A program made the translations under genes and the position numbers. 64,000 bases of DNA, from contig NZ_CP148752.1 of the NCBI RefSeq assembly GCF_040448305.1, forward strand, positions 3,844,001-3,908,000. The letters are read 5' to 3'. The notes below the pieces were generated by a model, which was given only the letters and a program-made list of their open reading frames with translations, was not told the DNA's origin and did not search any database. This document shows positions 51,104-59,822 of this stretch, one piece after another. This DNA is from Pseudomonas fluorescens (GTDB taxonomy: Bacteria > Pseudomonadota > Gammaproteobacteria > Pseudomonadales > Pseudomonadaceae). Positions within the stretch are counted from its first letter, which is position 1; each line of letters begins with the position of its first letter.

Positions 51104-51362
51104 GTATCCCTTCGGGACGCTGAAGGCAGGGAGGGTCGGATTGAGGGTCACACATAAGTGACTCATGGTCGGTCGCGAGCCCGGCGATGCAGTGACTTTC
51201 TTTCGCAGATTCGTTGTTGACTTGATCAGCGAAGCCCCTTCCCTTTGTTTATCGGCGGCGAAAGCCTGAGAGGCATTGGCAATTCACCTTTTTTTTGGGG
51301 GGGGCCGCCGAGCGGAATCAGCTCCAAGGGCAAATCTGCGTTGATAGGCTCACCACGGGTAA
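51104..51362. other. Intergenic stretch with T8G8 homopolymers
   Basis: No gene. At 51289-51304 eight T are followed directly by eight G. The remainder is unremarkable and lies beyond the end of the ABC operon. Confidence 0.4.
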
Positions 51363-52130
51363 CTACTTGAGGCTCCCGGCCAGGAACTGCTGCAACCGCT
51401 CGCTTTGAGGCTGTTCCAGCAGCGTGCCTGGCGCTCCCGACTCCTCCACCCGCCCCTGATGCAGAAACATGACGTGGTTCGACACCTGCCTGGCAAACGC
51501 CATTTCGTGGGTGACGACCACCATCGTCCTGCCCTCTTCGGCCAGTTGCTGCATGACCTTGAGCACCTCGCCCACCAGTTCAGGGTCAAGGGCTGAGGTC
51601 GGTTCGTCGAACAGCATCACCTCAGGTTCCATGGCCAGCGCACGGGCAATGGCCACCCGCTGTTGCTGACCGCCGGACAAATGCACCGGGTACTGGGCCT
51701 CGACTTTTTGTGGCAGCCCCACCTTGGCAAGGTAATGACGGGCCCTTTCCAGCGCCTGCGCCCGACTGATACCGAGCACGCTCATCGGGCACTCGATGAT
51801 GTTTTCCAGCACGGTCATGTGGCTCCACAAATTGAAGTGCTGAAACACCATCGACAACCGGCTGCGCAGGCTCCGTAACTGCCCGGGGTTAACCACACAC
51901 AACTCGCCCCTTGAGTTTCTGCGGGTGAGCAACTCTTCGTCATTGACGACAATGCGCCCGGCCGACGGTTGTTCCAGATGGTTGATACAACGCAAGAAGG
52001 TACTTTTCCCGGACCCGGAGGAGCCGATGATGCTGATCACATCACCCGCCCTGGCCTTGAGCGAAACCCCTTTCAACACTTCATGGCTGCCGTAGTTTTT
52101 ATGAACATCTTCAACGATCAATTTATACAT
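51363..52130 (-). CDS. Polar amino-acid ABC transporter ATPase (HisP/GlnQ-like)
   Basis: 255 residues from ATG 52130 (MYKLIVEDVHKNYGSHEVLK). Walker A GSSGSGKST at about 37-45; Q-loop VFQHFNLWSHMTV; signature LSGGQQQRVAIARALAM; Walker B VMLFDEPTSALDPEL; H-loop VVTHEMAFAR. This order and text are typical of the HisP/AotP group for basic amino acids or opines. It is the last gene of a five-gene operon and starts 20 bases after the second permease. Confidence 0.93.
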   Translation of the reverse strand: MYKLIVEDVHKNYGSHEVLKGVSLKARAGDVISIIGSSGSGKSTFLRCINHLEQPSAGRIVVNDEELLTRRNSRGELCVVNPGQLRSLRSRLSMVFQHFNLWSHMTVLENIIECPMSVLGISRAQALERARHYLAKVGLPQKVEAQYPVHLSGGQQQRVAIARALAMEPEVMLFDEPTSALDPELVGEVLKVMQQLAEEGRTMVVVTHEMAFARQVSNHVMFLHQGRVEESGAPGTLLEQPQSERLQQFLAGSLK

Positions 52131-52150
52131 TTGAGCAAGTCCGATAGGGG

Positions 52151-52864
52151 TCAGTGCGTCCGCGGTTTGAGGTAGGCCAGCCAATGCAATTCGCCGCGTC
52201 GAAACAGCCAGATCAGGAAAAAAGCACTGGCGGCGTACAACACCCCGGCAATGCCAAAGGCGGTAAAGGATGCATAGGTCGCCGAGTTGACATCCCGGGC
52301 GATCTTCAGCAAATCAGGCACCGTGGCGGTAAAGGCCACCGAAGTGGAATGCAGCATCAGAATCACTTCATTGCTGAAGAACGGCAGTGCGCGGCGCAAC
52401 GCCGACGGCAGAATGATCCGCCGATAAAGCGTGAACCGGCTCATCCCGTAGGCGCTGGCGGCCTCGATTTCGCCGTGAGCTGTCGCTCTGATGGCGCCGG
52501 CGAAAATCTCGGTCATGTAGGCACAGGTATTGAGCCCGAAAGCCAGTACAGTGCAGTTGAAACCGTCACGGAAAAACGCGTTGAGAAAGTCCTGGGACCG
52601 CACCACATGCAAGCTGTACACCCCGGTGTAAAAGAACAGCAGCTGGATGTACAACGGGGTGCCACGAAACACGTAGGTGTAACACCAGACCGGCAGGCGC
52701 AGCAGCGGGTTGCGGCTGACGCGGGCAATCGACAACGGCACCGCGAGCACAAAACCAATCACCACCGAAAGTATGAGCAGCCACAACGTCACCGCCAACC
52801 CGGAAAAATATGGCCCGTCACTCCACAGGTAAGCCTGCCAGTAGTCCTGGAGAATGCCGTTCAT
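52151..52864 (-). CDS. Polar amino-acid ABC transporter permease (HisM-like)
   Basis: 237 residues from ATG 52864 (MNGILQDYWQAYLWSDGPYF). About five membrane helices. The EAA-loop is GEIEAASAYGMSRFTLYRRI, then LPSALRRALPFFSNEVILML. The N-terminal SGLAVTLWLLILSVVIGFVL and YVFRGTPLYIQLLFFYTGVY are HisM/ArtM-type. Its first codons overlap the stop of the other permease (ATGA at 52861-52864). Confidence 0.9.
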   Translation of the reverse strand: MNGILQDYWQAYLWSDGPYFSGLAVTLWLLILSVVIGFVLAVPLSIARVSRNPLLRLPVWCYTYVFRGTPLYIQLLFFYTGVYSLHVVRSQDFLNAFFRDGFNCTVLAFGLNTCAYMTEIFAGAIRATAHGEIEAASAYGMSRFTLYRRIILPSALRRALPFFSNEVILMLHSTSVAFTATVPDLLKIARDVNSATYASFTAFGIAGVLYAASAFFLIWLFRRGELHWLAYLKPRTH

Positions 52865-53550
52865 AACGCAGCCTTCCTGACACCGACCGAGTAGCGGTGC
52901 TCCAGCCACAGCAACACACCATTGGACACCGTGGTAATGGCGAGGTAGATCAGGCCGCCGACCAGCGTGAAGTAAAAGAACTGCATCGAGCCCTTGCCCG
53001 CATCCTGGGTGGCCTTGACCACATCTGTCAGGCCGATGATCGAGACCAGCGCAGTCGATTTGATCAACACCTGCACGTTGTTACCAATGCCGGGTAGCGC
53101 ATGGCGCAACATTTGCGGGAACAGGATTTTGCGAAAGGTCTGCCCGTGGGTCATGCCGTAGGCCCTCGCCGCTTCCATCTGCCCCGCTGGGACTGCCTGG
53201 AAGGCGCCGCGAAAAGTCTCGGTAAAGTAGGCCCCGTAAATGAATGCCAGCGTCACGACACCGGCCAGAAACGGGTCGATATCAATTTGGGCAATGCCCA
53301 GCCAATCGGTCATCCGGTTGAGCACCATCTGCAGGCTGAAGAACAGCAGCAACATGATTACCAGGTCCGGCATGCTGCGGATCATGGTCGTGTAGGCCGT
53401 GGCCAGCGTGCACAACAAACGATTGGACGATAACCTGGAACTGGCGCCCATCAGCCCGATCAGGACGGCGATCAGCAATGAACAAAGCGCCAGTTTGATG
53501 GTAGCCAGGGTGCCCAGCAGAATCTGCGGGCCAAAACCTTCCAGAAGCAT
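52861..53550 (-). CDS. Polar amino-acid ABC transporter permease (HisQ-like)
   Basis: 229 residues from ATG 53550 (MLLEGFGPQILLGTLATIKL), with GGAGAG-like signal upstream. The conserved segment TMIRSMPDLVIMLLLFFSLQ replaces the usual RGTPELVQ text. The EAA loop is GQMEAARAYGMTHGQTFRKI, then LPGIGNNVQVLIKSTALVSI. It forms the membrane heterodimer with the following permease. Confidence 0.9.
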   Translation of the reverse strand: MLLEGFGPQILLGTLATIKLALCSLLIAVLIGLMGASSRLSSNRLLCTLATAYTTMIRSMPDLVIMLLLFFSLQMVLNRMTDWLGIAQIDIDPFLAGVVTLAFIYGAYFTETFRGAFQAVPAGQMEAARAYGMTHGQTFRKILFPQMLRHALPGIGNNVQVLIKSTALVSIIGLTDVVKATQDAGKGSMQFFYFTLVGGLIYLAITTVSNGVLLWLEHRYSVGVRKAAL

Positions 53551-53650
53551 CTCACTCTCCTTGTTCTTGTTAGGGTGAGGTGAAGGGGGGCAATAGAGCG
53601 CTCGAACGAGCGCCCTGTTCAAGGTAACAACGACGCGTCAGTTGGCGCCG

Positions 53651-54439
53651 TTACCGGGCACCGTAGACGTCAAAATCGAAGTACTTGTTGTTGATCCGCG
53701 CGTAAGTACCGTTGGCGAGAATGGTGGCCAGGGCTTTGTTCAAGTCTTCGCGCAACGCGACATCCTCCTTGCGCAGACCAAGGCCATCACCGACGCCGAA
53801 GAAGCCCGGGGCATCCAGAGTGGCACCGGCAAATTCATAGTCCTTACCCGCCGCTGTCTTCAAGAAGCCGTAACTGGCTTGAATGGAACCCTGCAACGAG
53901 GCATCAAGTCGCCCCACGACCAGGTCGGCGTACACCTGGTCCTGATTTTGATAGGAAAGAACGTCCACGCCTTTGGAACCCCAAACCGCTTTGGCGTAGG
54001 ACTCCTGGGTCGAACCCTGCACTACACCAATGCGCTTGCCCTTGAGCAATTCGAGGGTCGGCTGTAATCCCGATCCACGCTTGGCCACTAACCGTGTCGG
54101 TGCATTGGACACCTTGTCGGTAAACGCAATCTGCTCCAGGCGTTTGGGTGTGACGGTCATCGACGACGCCACCGCATCGAACTTGCGCGCCAGCAGTGCC
54201 GGGATCATCCCGTCCCAACTGCTTTCCACCCAGACGCATCGGGCTTTCAGTTCGGCGCACAACGCCTCGGCGATGTCGACCCCGAAGCCGGTCAGCGTGC
54301 CATCCTGGTTCTTGTATTCCAGCGGTGGATACGTCGGGTCCACCCCCAACTTCAACACTTTGCCAGACCAGTCGGCCGCCCCCGCCAGGCTCGAGGCCGT
54401 CAGGAGCACCAGGGAAACGGCAGCAATCATCTTGTTCAT
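53651..54439 (-). CDS. ABC transporter periplasmic amino-acid-binding protein
   Basis: 262 residues with a signal peptide (AAVSLVLLTASSLAGA, cut near AGA-AD). The mature start LKLGVDPTYPPLEYKNQDGT, then LTGFGVDIAEALCAELKARC, is the cluster-3 solute-binding motif (HisJ/LAO type). VASSMTVTPKRLEQIAFTDK and GVVQGSTQESYAKAVWGSKG are also typical. It binds a polar amino acid or opine and delivers it to the two permeases. It lies between the amidohydrolase (60 bp upstream) and the permeases (100 bp downstream). Confidence 0.92.
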   Translation of the reverse strand: MNKMIAAVSLVLLTASSLAGAADWSGKVLKLGVDPTYPPLEYKNQDGTLTGFGVDIAEALCAELKARCVWVESSWDGMIPALLARKFDAVASSMTVTPKRLEQIAFTDKVSNAPTRLVAKRGSGLQPTLELLKGKRIGVVQGSTQESYAKAVWGSKGVDVLSYQNQDQVYADLVVGRLDASLQGSIQASYGFLKTAAGKDYEFAGATLDAPGFFGVGDGLGLRKEDVALREDLNKALATILANGTYARINNKYFDFDVYGAR

Positions 54440-54498
54440 TTTTATTCCTCTTCAGGCCGCAGATTTTTTACCGGCACAACAGGCGAAAATGCGCCGTC

Positions 54499-55668
54499 TC
54501 AACACAGAAAACGTTCGACCAGCTTGACCCAATAGCTCGCGCCCACCGGCAGGCAGCCGTCATTAAAGTCGTAGCCGGGGTTGTGCAGCAGGCACCCGCC
54601 TTCTCCCTCACCGTTGCCGATCACCAGATAGCTGCCGGGGCATTTTTCCAGGACAAACGCAAAGTCCTCACTGGCCGTGAACGGTCGCAAGTCATCGATC
54701 AAGTGTTCCTCTCCCAGCCAGTCGCGGGCGACTTCATGGGCAAATGCTGTCTGTTCGGGATCGTTGATCAACACCGGATGGCAATGCTGGTAATCGATGT
54801 GGACCCGGGCGCCAAAACTCTCGGCCTGGCCCTTGACCAATTCAGTGATTCTGACCTCCAGCAAGTGGCGAATCTCGGGGGTCAGGGCGCGTACGCTCAG
54901 GCTCAGGTCGGCGCTGGACGGGATGACATTCGAGGCGCTCCCGGCATGCAGGGAGCCCACCGTGATAATCGCCATCTCCTGCGGGTTGACGTTGCGCGAG
55001 ACGATGCTTTGCAGGGCCATCACGATCGAGGCACCGACCACCACCGGGTCGACGGCTTTGTGCGGCACCGCGCCATGGCCACCGTTGCCGATGATTTTGA
55101 TGTTCACCGTGTCGGCGGACGCCATGAACGGTCCGCTGTAAAACCCCAAATGCCCGACGGGATAACCCGGCACGTTATGCATGGCGAAGATCGCGTCGCA
55201 CGGAAACCGTTCGAGCAGCCCGTCCTCGAGCATTTTCCTGGCACCGCCCAGCCCTTCTTCCGCCGGTTGGAAAATCAGGTGCACTGTGCCATTGAACGCC
55301 CGTGTCCGGGCCAGATACTGACCGGCTGCCAGCAGGACTGCTGTATGACCGTCGTGACCGCAGGCATGCATGACACCGTCGATCCGGCTGGCATAAGGCA
55401 AACCGGAGGTTTCCTGTATCGGCAACGCATCCATGTCCGCGCGCAAGCCAATGGACCGACCCTCGCCATTTTTCAGGGTGGCAACGACCCCGGTCTTGCC
55501 CACCCCGGTGCTGACCTCAAAGCCCCACTGAGTCAAACACGCTGCAACCAGTTCACTGGTGGCGAATTCTTCAAAACCCAGTTCAGGGTGCGCGTGAATG
55601 CTGTGACGTATCGCGATCATTTCATCTTGCATCGCGGCAATACCAGGCAGGACCAGGCCGGCATTCAT
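54499..55668 (-). CDS. M20 amidohydrolase (hippurate hydrolase/aminoacylase-like)
   Basis: 389 residues from ATG 55668 (MNAGLVLPGIAAMQDEMIAI), with AGGAGA 6 bases upstream. Metal-binding HACGHDGHTAVLLAAGQYLA near 100, the catalytic Glu pair in FQPAEEGLGGARKMLEDG, and a second His in GHGAVPHKAVDPVV. The dimerisation insert follows. M20D enzymes hydrolyse N-acyl amino acids, releasing the amino acid. It is the first gene of the ABC operon, so the transporter likely imports an N-acylated or conjugated amino acid that this enzyme cleaves in the cytoplasm. Confidence 0.92.
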   Translation of the reverse strand: MNAGLVLPGIAAMQDEMIAIRHSIHAHPELGFEEFATSELVAACLTQWGFEVSTGVGKTGVVATLKNGEGRSIGLRADMDALPIQETSGLPYASRIDGVMHACGHDGHTAVLLAAGQYLARTRAFNGTVHLIFQPAEEGLGGARKMLEDGLLERFPCDAIFAMHNVPGYPVGHLGFYSGPFMASADTVNIKIIGNGGHGAVPHKAVDPVVVGASIVMALQSIVSRNVNPQEMAIITVGSLHAGSASNVIPSSADLSLSVRALTPEIRHLLEVRITELVKGQAESFGARVHIDYQHCHPVLINDPEQTAFAHEVARDWLGEEHLIDDLRPFTASEDFAFVLEKCPGSYLVIGNGEGEGGCLLHNPGYDFNDGCLPVGASYWVKLVERFLC

Positions 55669-55768
55669 GGGTGTTCTCCTTCGACAGGGGCTGTGCAGCA
55701 GCGAAAGCGCTGTTGGGGTCGATCTTAGGGAACGGACGCTGGGCTGGGGAGGCGCAGTTTGGTTATGA

Positions 55769-55787
55769 TGACAACCATCAGTTGTCA
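55769..55787. promoter_or_regulatory. LysR-type operator palindrome
   Basis: TGACAAC-CATCA-GTTGTCA is a perfect 7-bp inverted repeat with a 5-bp centre. It lies in the divergent region, 13 bp from the LysR start and 101 bp from the amidohydrolase start. It is the expected recognition site of the adjacent LysR protein; its position favours autorepression. Confidence 0.75.
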
Positions 55788-55800
55788 CCAAGGTGGGCAG

Positions 55801-56754
55801 ATGAAACTGCATCAATTACAGGCGCTGATTGCCAGCGCCGAAACCGGCAGTATCCGCGCGGCCGCGCGTTCGCTGGAGATTTCCCAGGCCGCTGTGACCA
55901 AAGCGCTGCGCGAGTTGGAAACCAGCCAACAGCTACCGCTGTTTACCCGAACCGCCAGCGGTCTGAACTTCACCGAATACGGCAAAGTGCTACTGACTCA
56001 CGCCCGGCTGGTGATCAAGCAACTGGAGCACGCACAGACCGAGCTTGATCACATGCGTGGCAAGGCTCAAGGCCGGCTCTGCGTCGGGATCACCCCATGG
56101 GTCGCCCTGACCTTCCTGCCCGAAGTCGTGCTGGCTTTTCGCGAACGTATGCCACAAATCAAGCTGGAACTGTTCGAAAGCCTGATGGCCGTTGCCCAAC
56201 CGCTGCTGCGCGACGGCAGCATGGACTTCGCGATTGGCCAACTCCATCCCACACAATCGGCCCAGGAATTCGCCTGCGAAACCTTGCTCGATTACCAGAC
56301 CTCGGTGCTGGTCCGCGAGGGTCACGCCCGACAGCATGCGCGATCGATCCACGAGTTACTGGAAGAAAACTGGACCCTGAACTACGCGCCGGACGGGCAC
56401 GATGGGCTGATGCAGGAACTGTTCTGGAAACACGGCGCGCAGATTGATGAGAATCGAATCGTGCGTGCTCATTCGCTGGCCATTTTGCAGATGATGGTCG
56501 AGCGGGCCGACATGTGCACCTGGGGGCCGTCCATCGTGAGCACAGCTCCGCCATTTCTGGGGCGTGTGGTATCCCTGGGGCTGACCGAGCAGTTCGAGCC
56601 CCGACAGCTGAGCATCGTGACGCGCCGCAATGGCGCACTGAGCAATTCGGCGGTCTGCTTCACCGAATGCCTGTTGCAGGTCATTCGACGCCATGCGCGC
56701 TCGGCCAAAAAGGAAGACCGCGCGCTGTTTGAAACCTTACGGCTGCGGCTGTGA
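55801..56754 (+). CDS. LysR-family regulator of the amidohydrolase/ABC operon
   Basis: 317 residues from ATG 55801 (MKLHQLQALIASAETGSIRA), with AAGGTGG upstream; earlier in-frame ATGs at 55759 and 55765 lie in or before the operator. The winged helix reads AARSLEISQAAVTKALRELE, then TSQQLPLFTRTASGLNFTEY. The effector domain follows (RLCVGITPWVALTFLPEVVL). It is divergent from the amidohydrolase/ABC operon across a perfect palindrome, the normal arrangement of an LTTR and its target. The inducer is probably the imported compound. Confidence 0.92.
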   Translation: MKLHQLQALIASAETGSIRAAARSLEISQAAVTKALRELETSQQLPLFTRTASGLNFTEYGKVLLTHARLVIKQLEHAQTELDHMRGKAQGRLCVGITPWVALTFLPEVVLAFRERMPQIKLELFESLMAVAQPLLRDGSMDFAIGQLHPTQSAQEFACETLLDYQTSVLVREGHARQHARSIHELLEENWTLNYAPDGHDGLMQELFWKHGAQIDENRIVRAHSLAILQMMVERADMCTWGPSIVSTAPPFLGRVVSLGLTEQFEPRQLSIVTRRNGALSNSAVCFTECLLQVIRRHARSAKKEDRALFETLRLRL

Positions 56755-56929
56755 GGTGACCCTACGGTTTTATGTCTGATACCTCAGGACGTCTTTGGGT
56801 CAAACATGGCTGTAGGTACCGCCGCCGAGCGTTCACTTCTGACTGATTTCTGCACGTGGCCAGAGGCGGCTCTCGACCAGGAGCTGCCTCTCATGTGAGG
56901 CTGCGAAATCTCGGGGGCTCAAGCATCTG
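56755..56929. other. Gap before the SnoaL-like remnant
   Basis: About 175 bases with no recognisable element; the missing N terminus of the remnant that follows has no trace here. Confidence 0.3.
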
Positions 56930-57134
56930 GATTGAACGTCTCCCTATCAAAGCCTGGAAGCAAGCCTCGCAGGCCAAGTACCAATACAGTATCGAACCTT
57001 TGAGCAGCTCACAGGAAGGACAGACCGTCACCCTGCTCGCTCGGCTGAGCGGGAACTTTCCTGGTAGCCCCGTCGAGCTCACCTACACCTTTGTACTCGA
57101 CAACGGCAAGATCGCATCCTTGGAGATCAGCTGA
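56930..57134 (+). pseudogene. SnoaL/NTF2-like protein, C-terminal fragment
   Basis: The text IKAWKQASQAKYQYSIEPLS, then VTLLARLSGNFPGSPVELTY, then FVLDNGKIASLEIS is the C-terminal half of a small SnoaL-like polyketide-cyclase-fold protein (about 110-120 residues whole). A frame reaches back to 56856, but the N-terminal helices and first strand are not recognisable there and no ribosome site is seen. This is most likely a 5'-truncated relic. Confidence 0.65.
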
Positions 57135-57479
57135 TGTGTCGGCGCTGATTCATCACGACAGCGCGCGCGAGTTGATGGAGAAACTCGTCAGAGAAACTCC
57201 GAAAATTTTGTGCAAACACTGTTCCTTTTGAGATGTGACCCATCCTGAATATCACGCTCTGCCCCTTAACCTGGAGATTTCAAGGGCTTTCGTATAGAAC
57301 CTGGAGCGCGCAGCCAATGAGTTTTTTTATCATGTAAAGGAGCGCAAAATGAGCTGCCTGGCGTTCGAATGACGTGTCGCAGTCGGCTGGCGTGTAGTCA
57401 TCTCGGGCACCATGGGTAAGGACTTTCTCGGGGACGATGAGCGCGCTTGCTGTCGACTGCAGGGGCCGGAGGAGGCGTT
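57135..57479. other. Leader of the patatin gene
   Basis: About 345 bases with no recognisable gene. AAAGGAGCGC ahead of ATG 57350 opens only a short frame that soon stops. GGAGGAGG at 57468-57475 is the ribosome site of the patatin gene. Confidence 0.35.
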
Positions 57480-58700
57480 TTGAAACCATTCCCGCTCAGA
57501 CCTGGCGCCTCAACTCTGAACATGTTCCTGCAAGGGGGCTTGCCACGCCGTGATGCTGTGCCGCAAACGTTAACGGAAAAAGCGGTCATCCCAGGCATTC
57601 CCAATGCTCGCTACTGGTTGGACAACGACCTGACTCTGTTCATTCAGGATGCAACTGAGGGCAACAAACGCGAGAGCGAGGCTCTCGCCAAGGCAGGGAA
57701 ACCGAACAACATCCTGCCGCTGGCAAATATGCTGGCAGTTTCGGGAGGCGGTGACGCAGGCACATTCGCAGCAGGACTCATTACGGGGTGGACCACGCAT
57801 GGGACTCGACCCATGTTCAAGGTCGTCACGGGCATTAGCGCGGGCGCCCTGGTCGCCCCGTTCGCTTACCTGGGATCCGGGTACGACGACGTCATTCGGT
57901 ATATCGCCAACGCCATCGGTCCAAAAGACGTTTTTCATGCGCGAAACGTATTAACCCGTCTTGCCAGCGACGGTATAGCGGACAGCAAGCCACTGTCGCG
58001 GCTCATTACAAAGTACGTCACTGCGGAGATTCTTGCAGCGATTGCGTCGGAATACGCCAAAGGAAGAATTCTGCTGATCGGCACAACCGACCTTGATTCA
58101 GGGCGGCCAGTCACTTGGAACATGGGCACTATTGCCTCTAGCGAAGCACCGGGAGCGCTCGACCTCTTCCGAAACATCATGATCGCGTCGATGAGTATTC
58201 CCGGCGCAGTCTCACCCGTCATGATCGATGTGGACGTTGACGGCAAACAGTTTCAGGAAATGCACGTGGACGGAGGGGTAATCACTCAGGTGTTCCTTTA
58301 CCCGCCTGGCACCAAGATGGCGCTGAACAGAGTCACCGGAGCACCTTTGCGACTCGAACGTCATTTCTATGTCATTCGTAATGGGACACTGGAGCCGCAG
58401 TGGTCCGGGACGAAACGCCGTACATTGAGCATCGGTGGTCGAGCCATCAGTGCATTGATTCAAACTCAGGGGATCAGCGACCTGGAGCGAATTTACCGTA
58501 TGGCGCAGCAGGATGGAGCGGATTTCAATCTTGCGTACATTGGCTCCGACTTTTACTTTCCGCACAATCAGAAATTCGATGGCGAGTACATGAGGCGATT
58601 ATTCGATTACGCCTTTCAACTCAGCGCGAAGGGCTATCCGTGGCATAAATCGCCGCCCTCGGAAAACACTAAACTACGAAACACCGGCGGAACGATTTAG
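57480..58700 (+). CDS. Patatin-like phospholipase
   Basis: 406 residues if started at TTG 57480, chosen because GGAGGAGG lies 4 bases upstream; a TTG at 57447 is the other candidate and no ATG fits. The oxyanion glycine loop is LAVSGGGDAGTFAAG (about 86-99). The nucleophile motif is VTGISAGALVAPFAY with Ser about 120, and the catalytic Asp is in MHVDGGVITQV. All the elements of a Ser-Asp dyad lipid hydrolase are present. No clear signal peptide, although the usual start of such proteins is more hydrophobic, so the true start may lie elsewhere. Alone; substrate unknown. Confidence 0.82.
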   Translation: MKPFPLRPGASTLNMFLQGGLPRRDAVPQTLTEKAVIPGIPNARYWLDNDLTLFIQDATEGNKRESEALAKAGKPNNILPLANMLAVSGGGDAGTFAAGLITGWTTHGTRPMFKVVTGISAGALVAPFAYLGSGYDDVIRYIANAIGPKDVFHARNVLTRLASDGIADSKPLSRLITKYVTAEILAAIASEYAKGRILLIGTTDLDSGRPVTWNMGTIASSEAPGALDLFRNIMIASMSIPGAVSPVMIDVDVDGKQFQEMHVDGGVITQVFLYPPGTKMALNRVTGAPLRLERHFYVIRNGTLEPQWSGTKRRTLSIGGRAISALIQTQGISDLERIYRMAQQDGADFNLAYIGSDFYFPHNQKFDGEYMRRLFDYAFQLSAKGYPWHKSPPSENTKLRNTGGTI

Positions 58701-59075
58701 CCCATCAGTTGCGTCGACCGGTTGAATCCACAGTCGATTGCGGCCCGTCGCGATGGGCAGCAATCGGCCAGAAGCAGACCTGAAAACCCTTGGACATGTG
58801 TGTGTGGATTCCCTCTGAATTCTGCACCCTCGCCCGTGCGCTGGCCCTGGCCGCGCTCGAGGCGTCATCGCAGACTATTCTTGATCTGGGTAACCGACCG
58901 GTCGCACCGAAGGAGGTCGCTCGTTTATGCACTGTGCCCTTTTCGAAACCCGCCGCGGTTCGATCTGATGCATGAAGACAAATCGATCCGCGCCGTCATC
59001 GAGTTCCGATGAACTACCGGTCTGGGGCACGGCCCCAGGCACTTTTGTCTGCCCCCCTGAAACGGAGACGCCAGC
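58701..59075. other. Intergenic region with repeat copy 8
   Basis: Repeat copy 8 covers 58709-58780. From 58795 a short frame (VWIPSEFCTLARALALAALE) is open for about 60 codons but has no ribosome site or family match. No gene is supported. Confidence 0.4.
58709..58780. repeat. Dispersed palindromic repeat, copy 8
   Basis: GTCGACCGGTTGAATCCACA, GTCGATTGCGGCCCGTCGCG and ATGGGCAGCAATCGGCCAGA, then AGCAGAC. This copy carries the lead-in segment of copy 1 plus both arms, making it the most complete member here. Confidence 0.8.
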
Positions 59076-59654
59076 ATGAGCACCTTGCAACTTCACCCAG
59101 CACTGGACAATGGTATCCAACCCGCCGCCGCGAATTTCACAGGTGGCACCCTGCAATGCCTGTGTGCGACCGACAAGGTCGAGGTCAAGATCGACGCACA
59201 AACGCTGTATAACCACGCGTGCGGCTGCAGCAAATGCTGGAAACCACAAAACGCGACATTCGCCGTCATCGCCGTGGTGCCTCGAGATAAGGTCAGCGTT
59301 ATTGCCCACGGCGAAAAACTGGCGATTGTCGACGAATCCGCCACCATCCAGCGCCACGCCTGCAAGCAGTGTCACGCTCATCTCTTTGGGCGCATCGAGA
59401 ACAAGAACCATGCGTTTTATGGCCTGGACTTCGTCCACACCGAGCTTTCGCCACAGCGCGGATGGGCTGCGCCGGGATTCGCGGCGTTCGTCTCCTCCAT
59501 CATCGAAACCGGCACACCGCCAGCGCAAATGAAGGCTATCCGCGAGCGCTTGCGCTCGATCGGCCTGGAACCCTACGACTGCCTGTCCCCGGATTTGATG
59601 GACGCACTGGCGACTCATGTCGCCAAACAGAAAGGCCTGCTCCCCGCCGCCTGA
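59076..59654 (+). CDS. gfa: S-(hydroxymethyl)glutathione synthase (Gfa)
   Basis: 192 residues, full length. The CENP-V/GFA zinc fold is shown by LQCLCATDKVEVKI, NHACGCSKCWKPQNATFAVI and RHACKQCHAHLFGRIENKNH. The last third (YGLDFVHTELSPQRGWAAPG) separates Gfa from shorter GFA-domain proteins. It promotes addition of glutathione to formaldehyde for FrmA-type oxidation. No frmA is adjacent, and CGGAGACG gives the ribosome site. Other members of the fold only bind zinc, so the reaction is by family. Confidence 0.85.
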   Translation: MSTLQLHPALDNGIQPAAANFTGGTLQCLCATDKVEVKIDAQTLYNHACGCSKCWKPQNATFAVIAVVPRDKVSVIAHGEKLAIVDESATIQRHACKQCHAHLFGRIENKNHAFYGLDFVHTELSPQRGWAAPGFAAFVSSIIETGTPPAQMKAIRERLRSIGLEPYDCLSPDLMDALATHVAKQKGLLPAA

Positions 59655-59822
59655 TTGATCGGTCGCCGCGGTTTCTTTTCCGGACCGCGGCTGCGACTCA
59701 GGCAGGCCAGGCGCCTGCAGGTGACGTGACGGCCTGGATCAATACTCCGGTTGAAGCTATACCGAAAGGGTTCAGAGTGGGATGGACCACACGCTCGATT
59801 AGCGACTGAGGAGAACTTCGCG

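Noticed and set aside
54196..55728. 510-codon frame antisense to the M20 amidohydrolase
   Set aside because: Sense strand encodes all M20 metal ligands; the antisense product has no recognisable fold.
58722..59012. Frames between the patatin and gfa genes
   Set aside because: They start within repeat copy 8 or lack ribosome sites, and no similarity is recognised.
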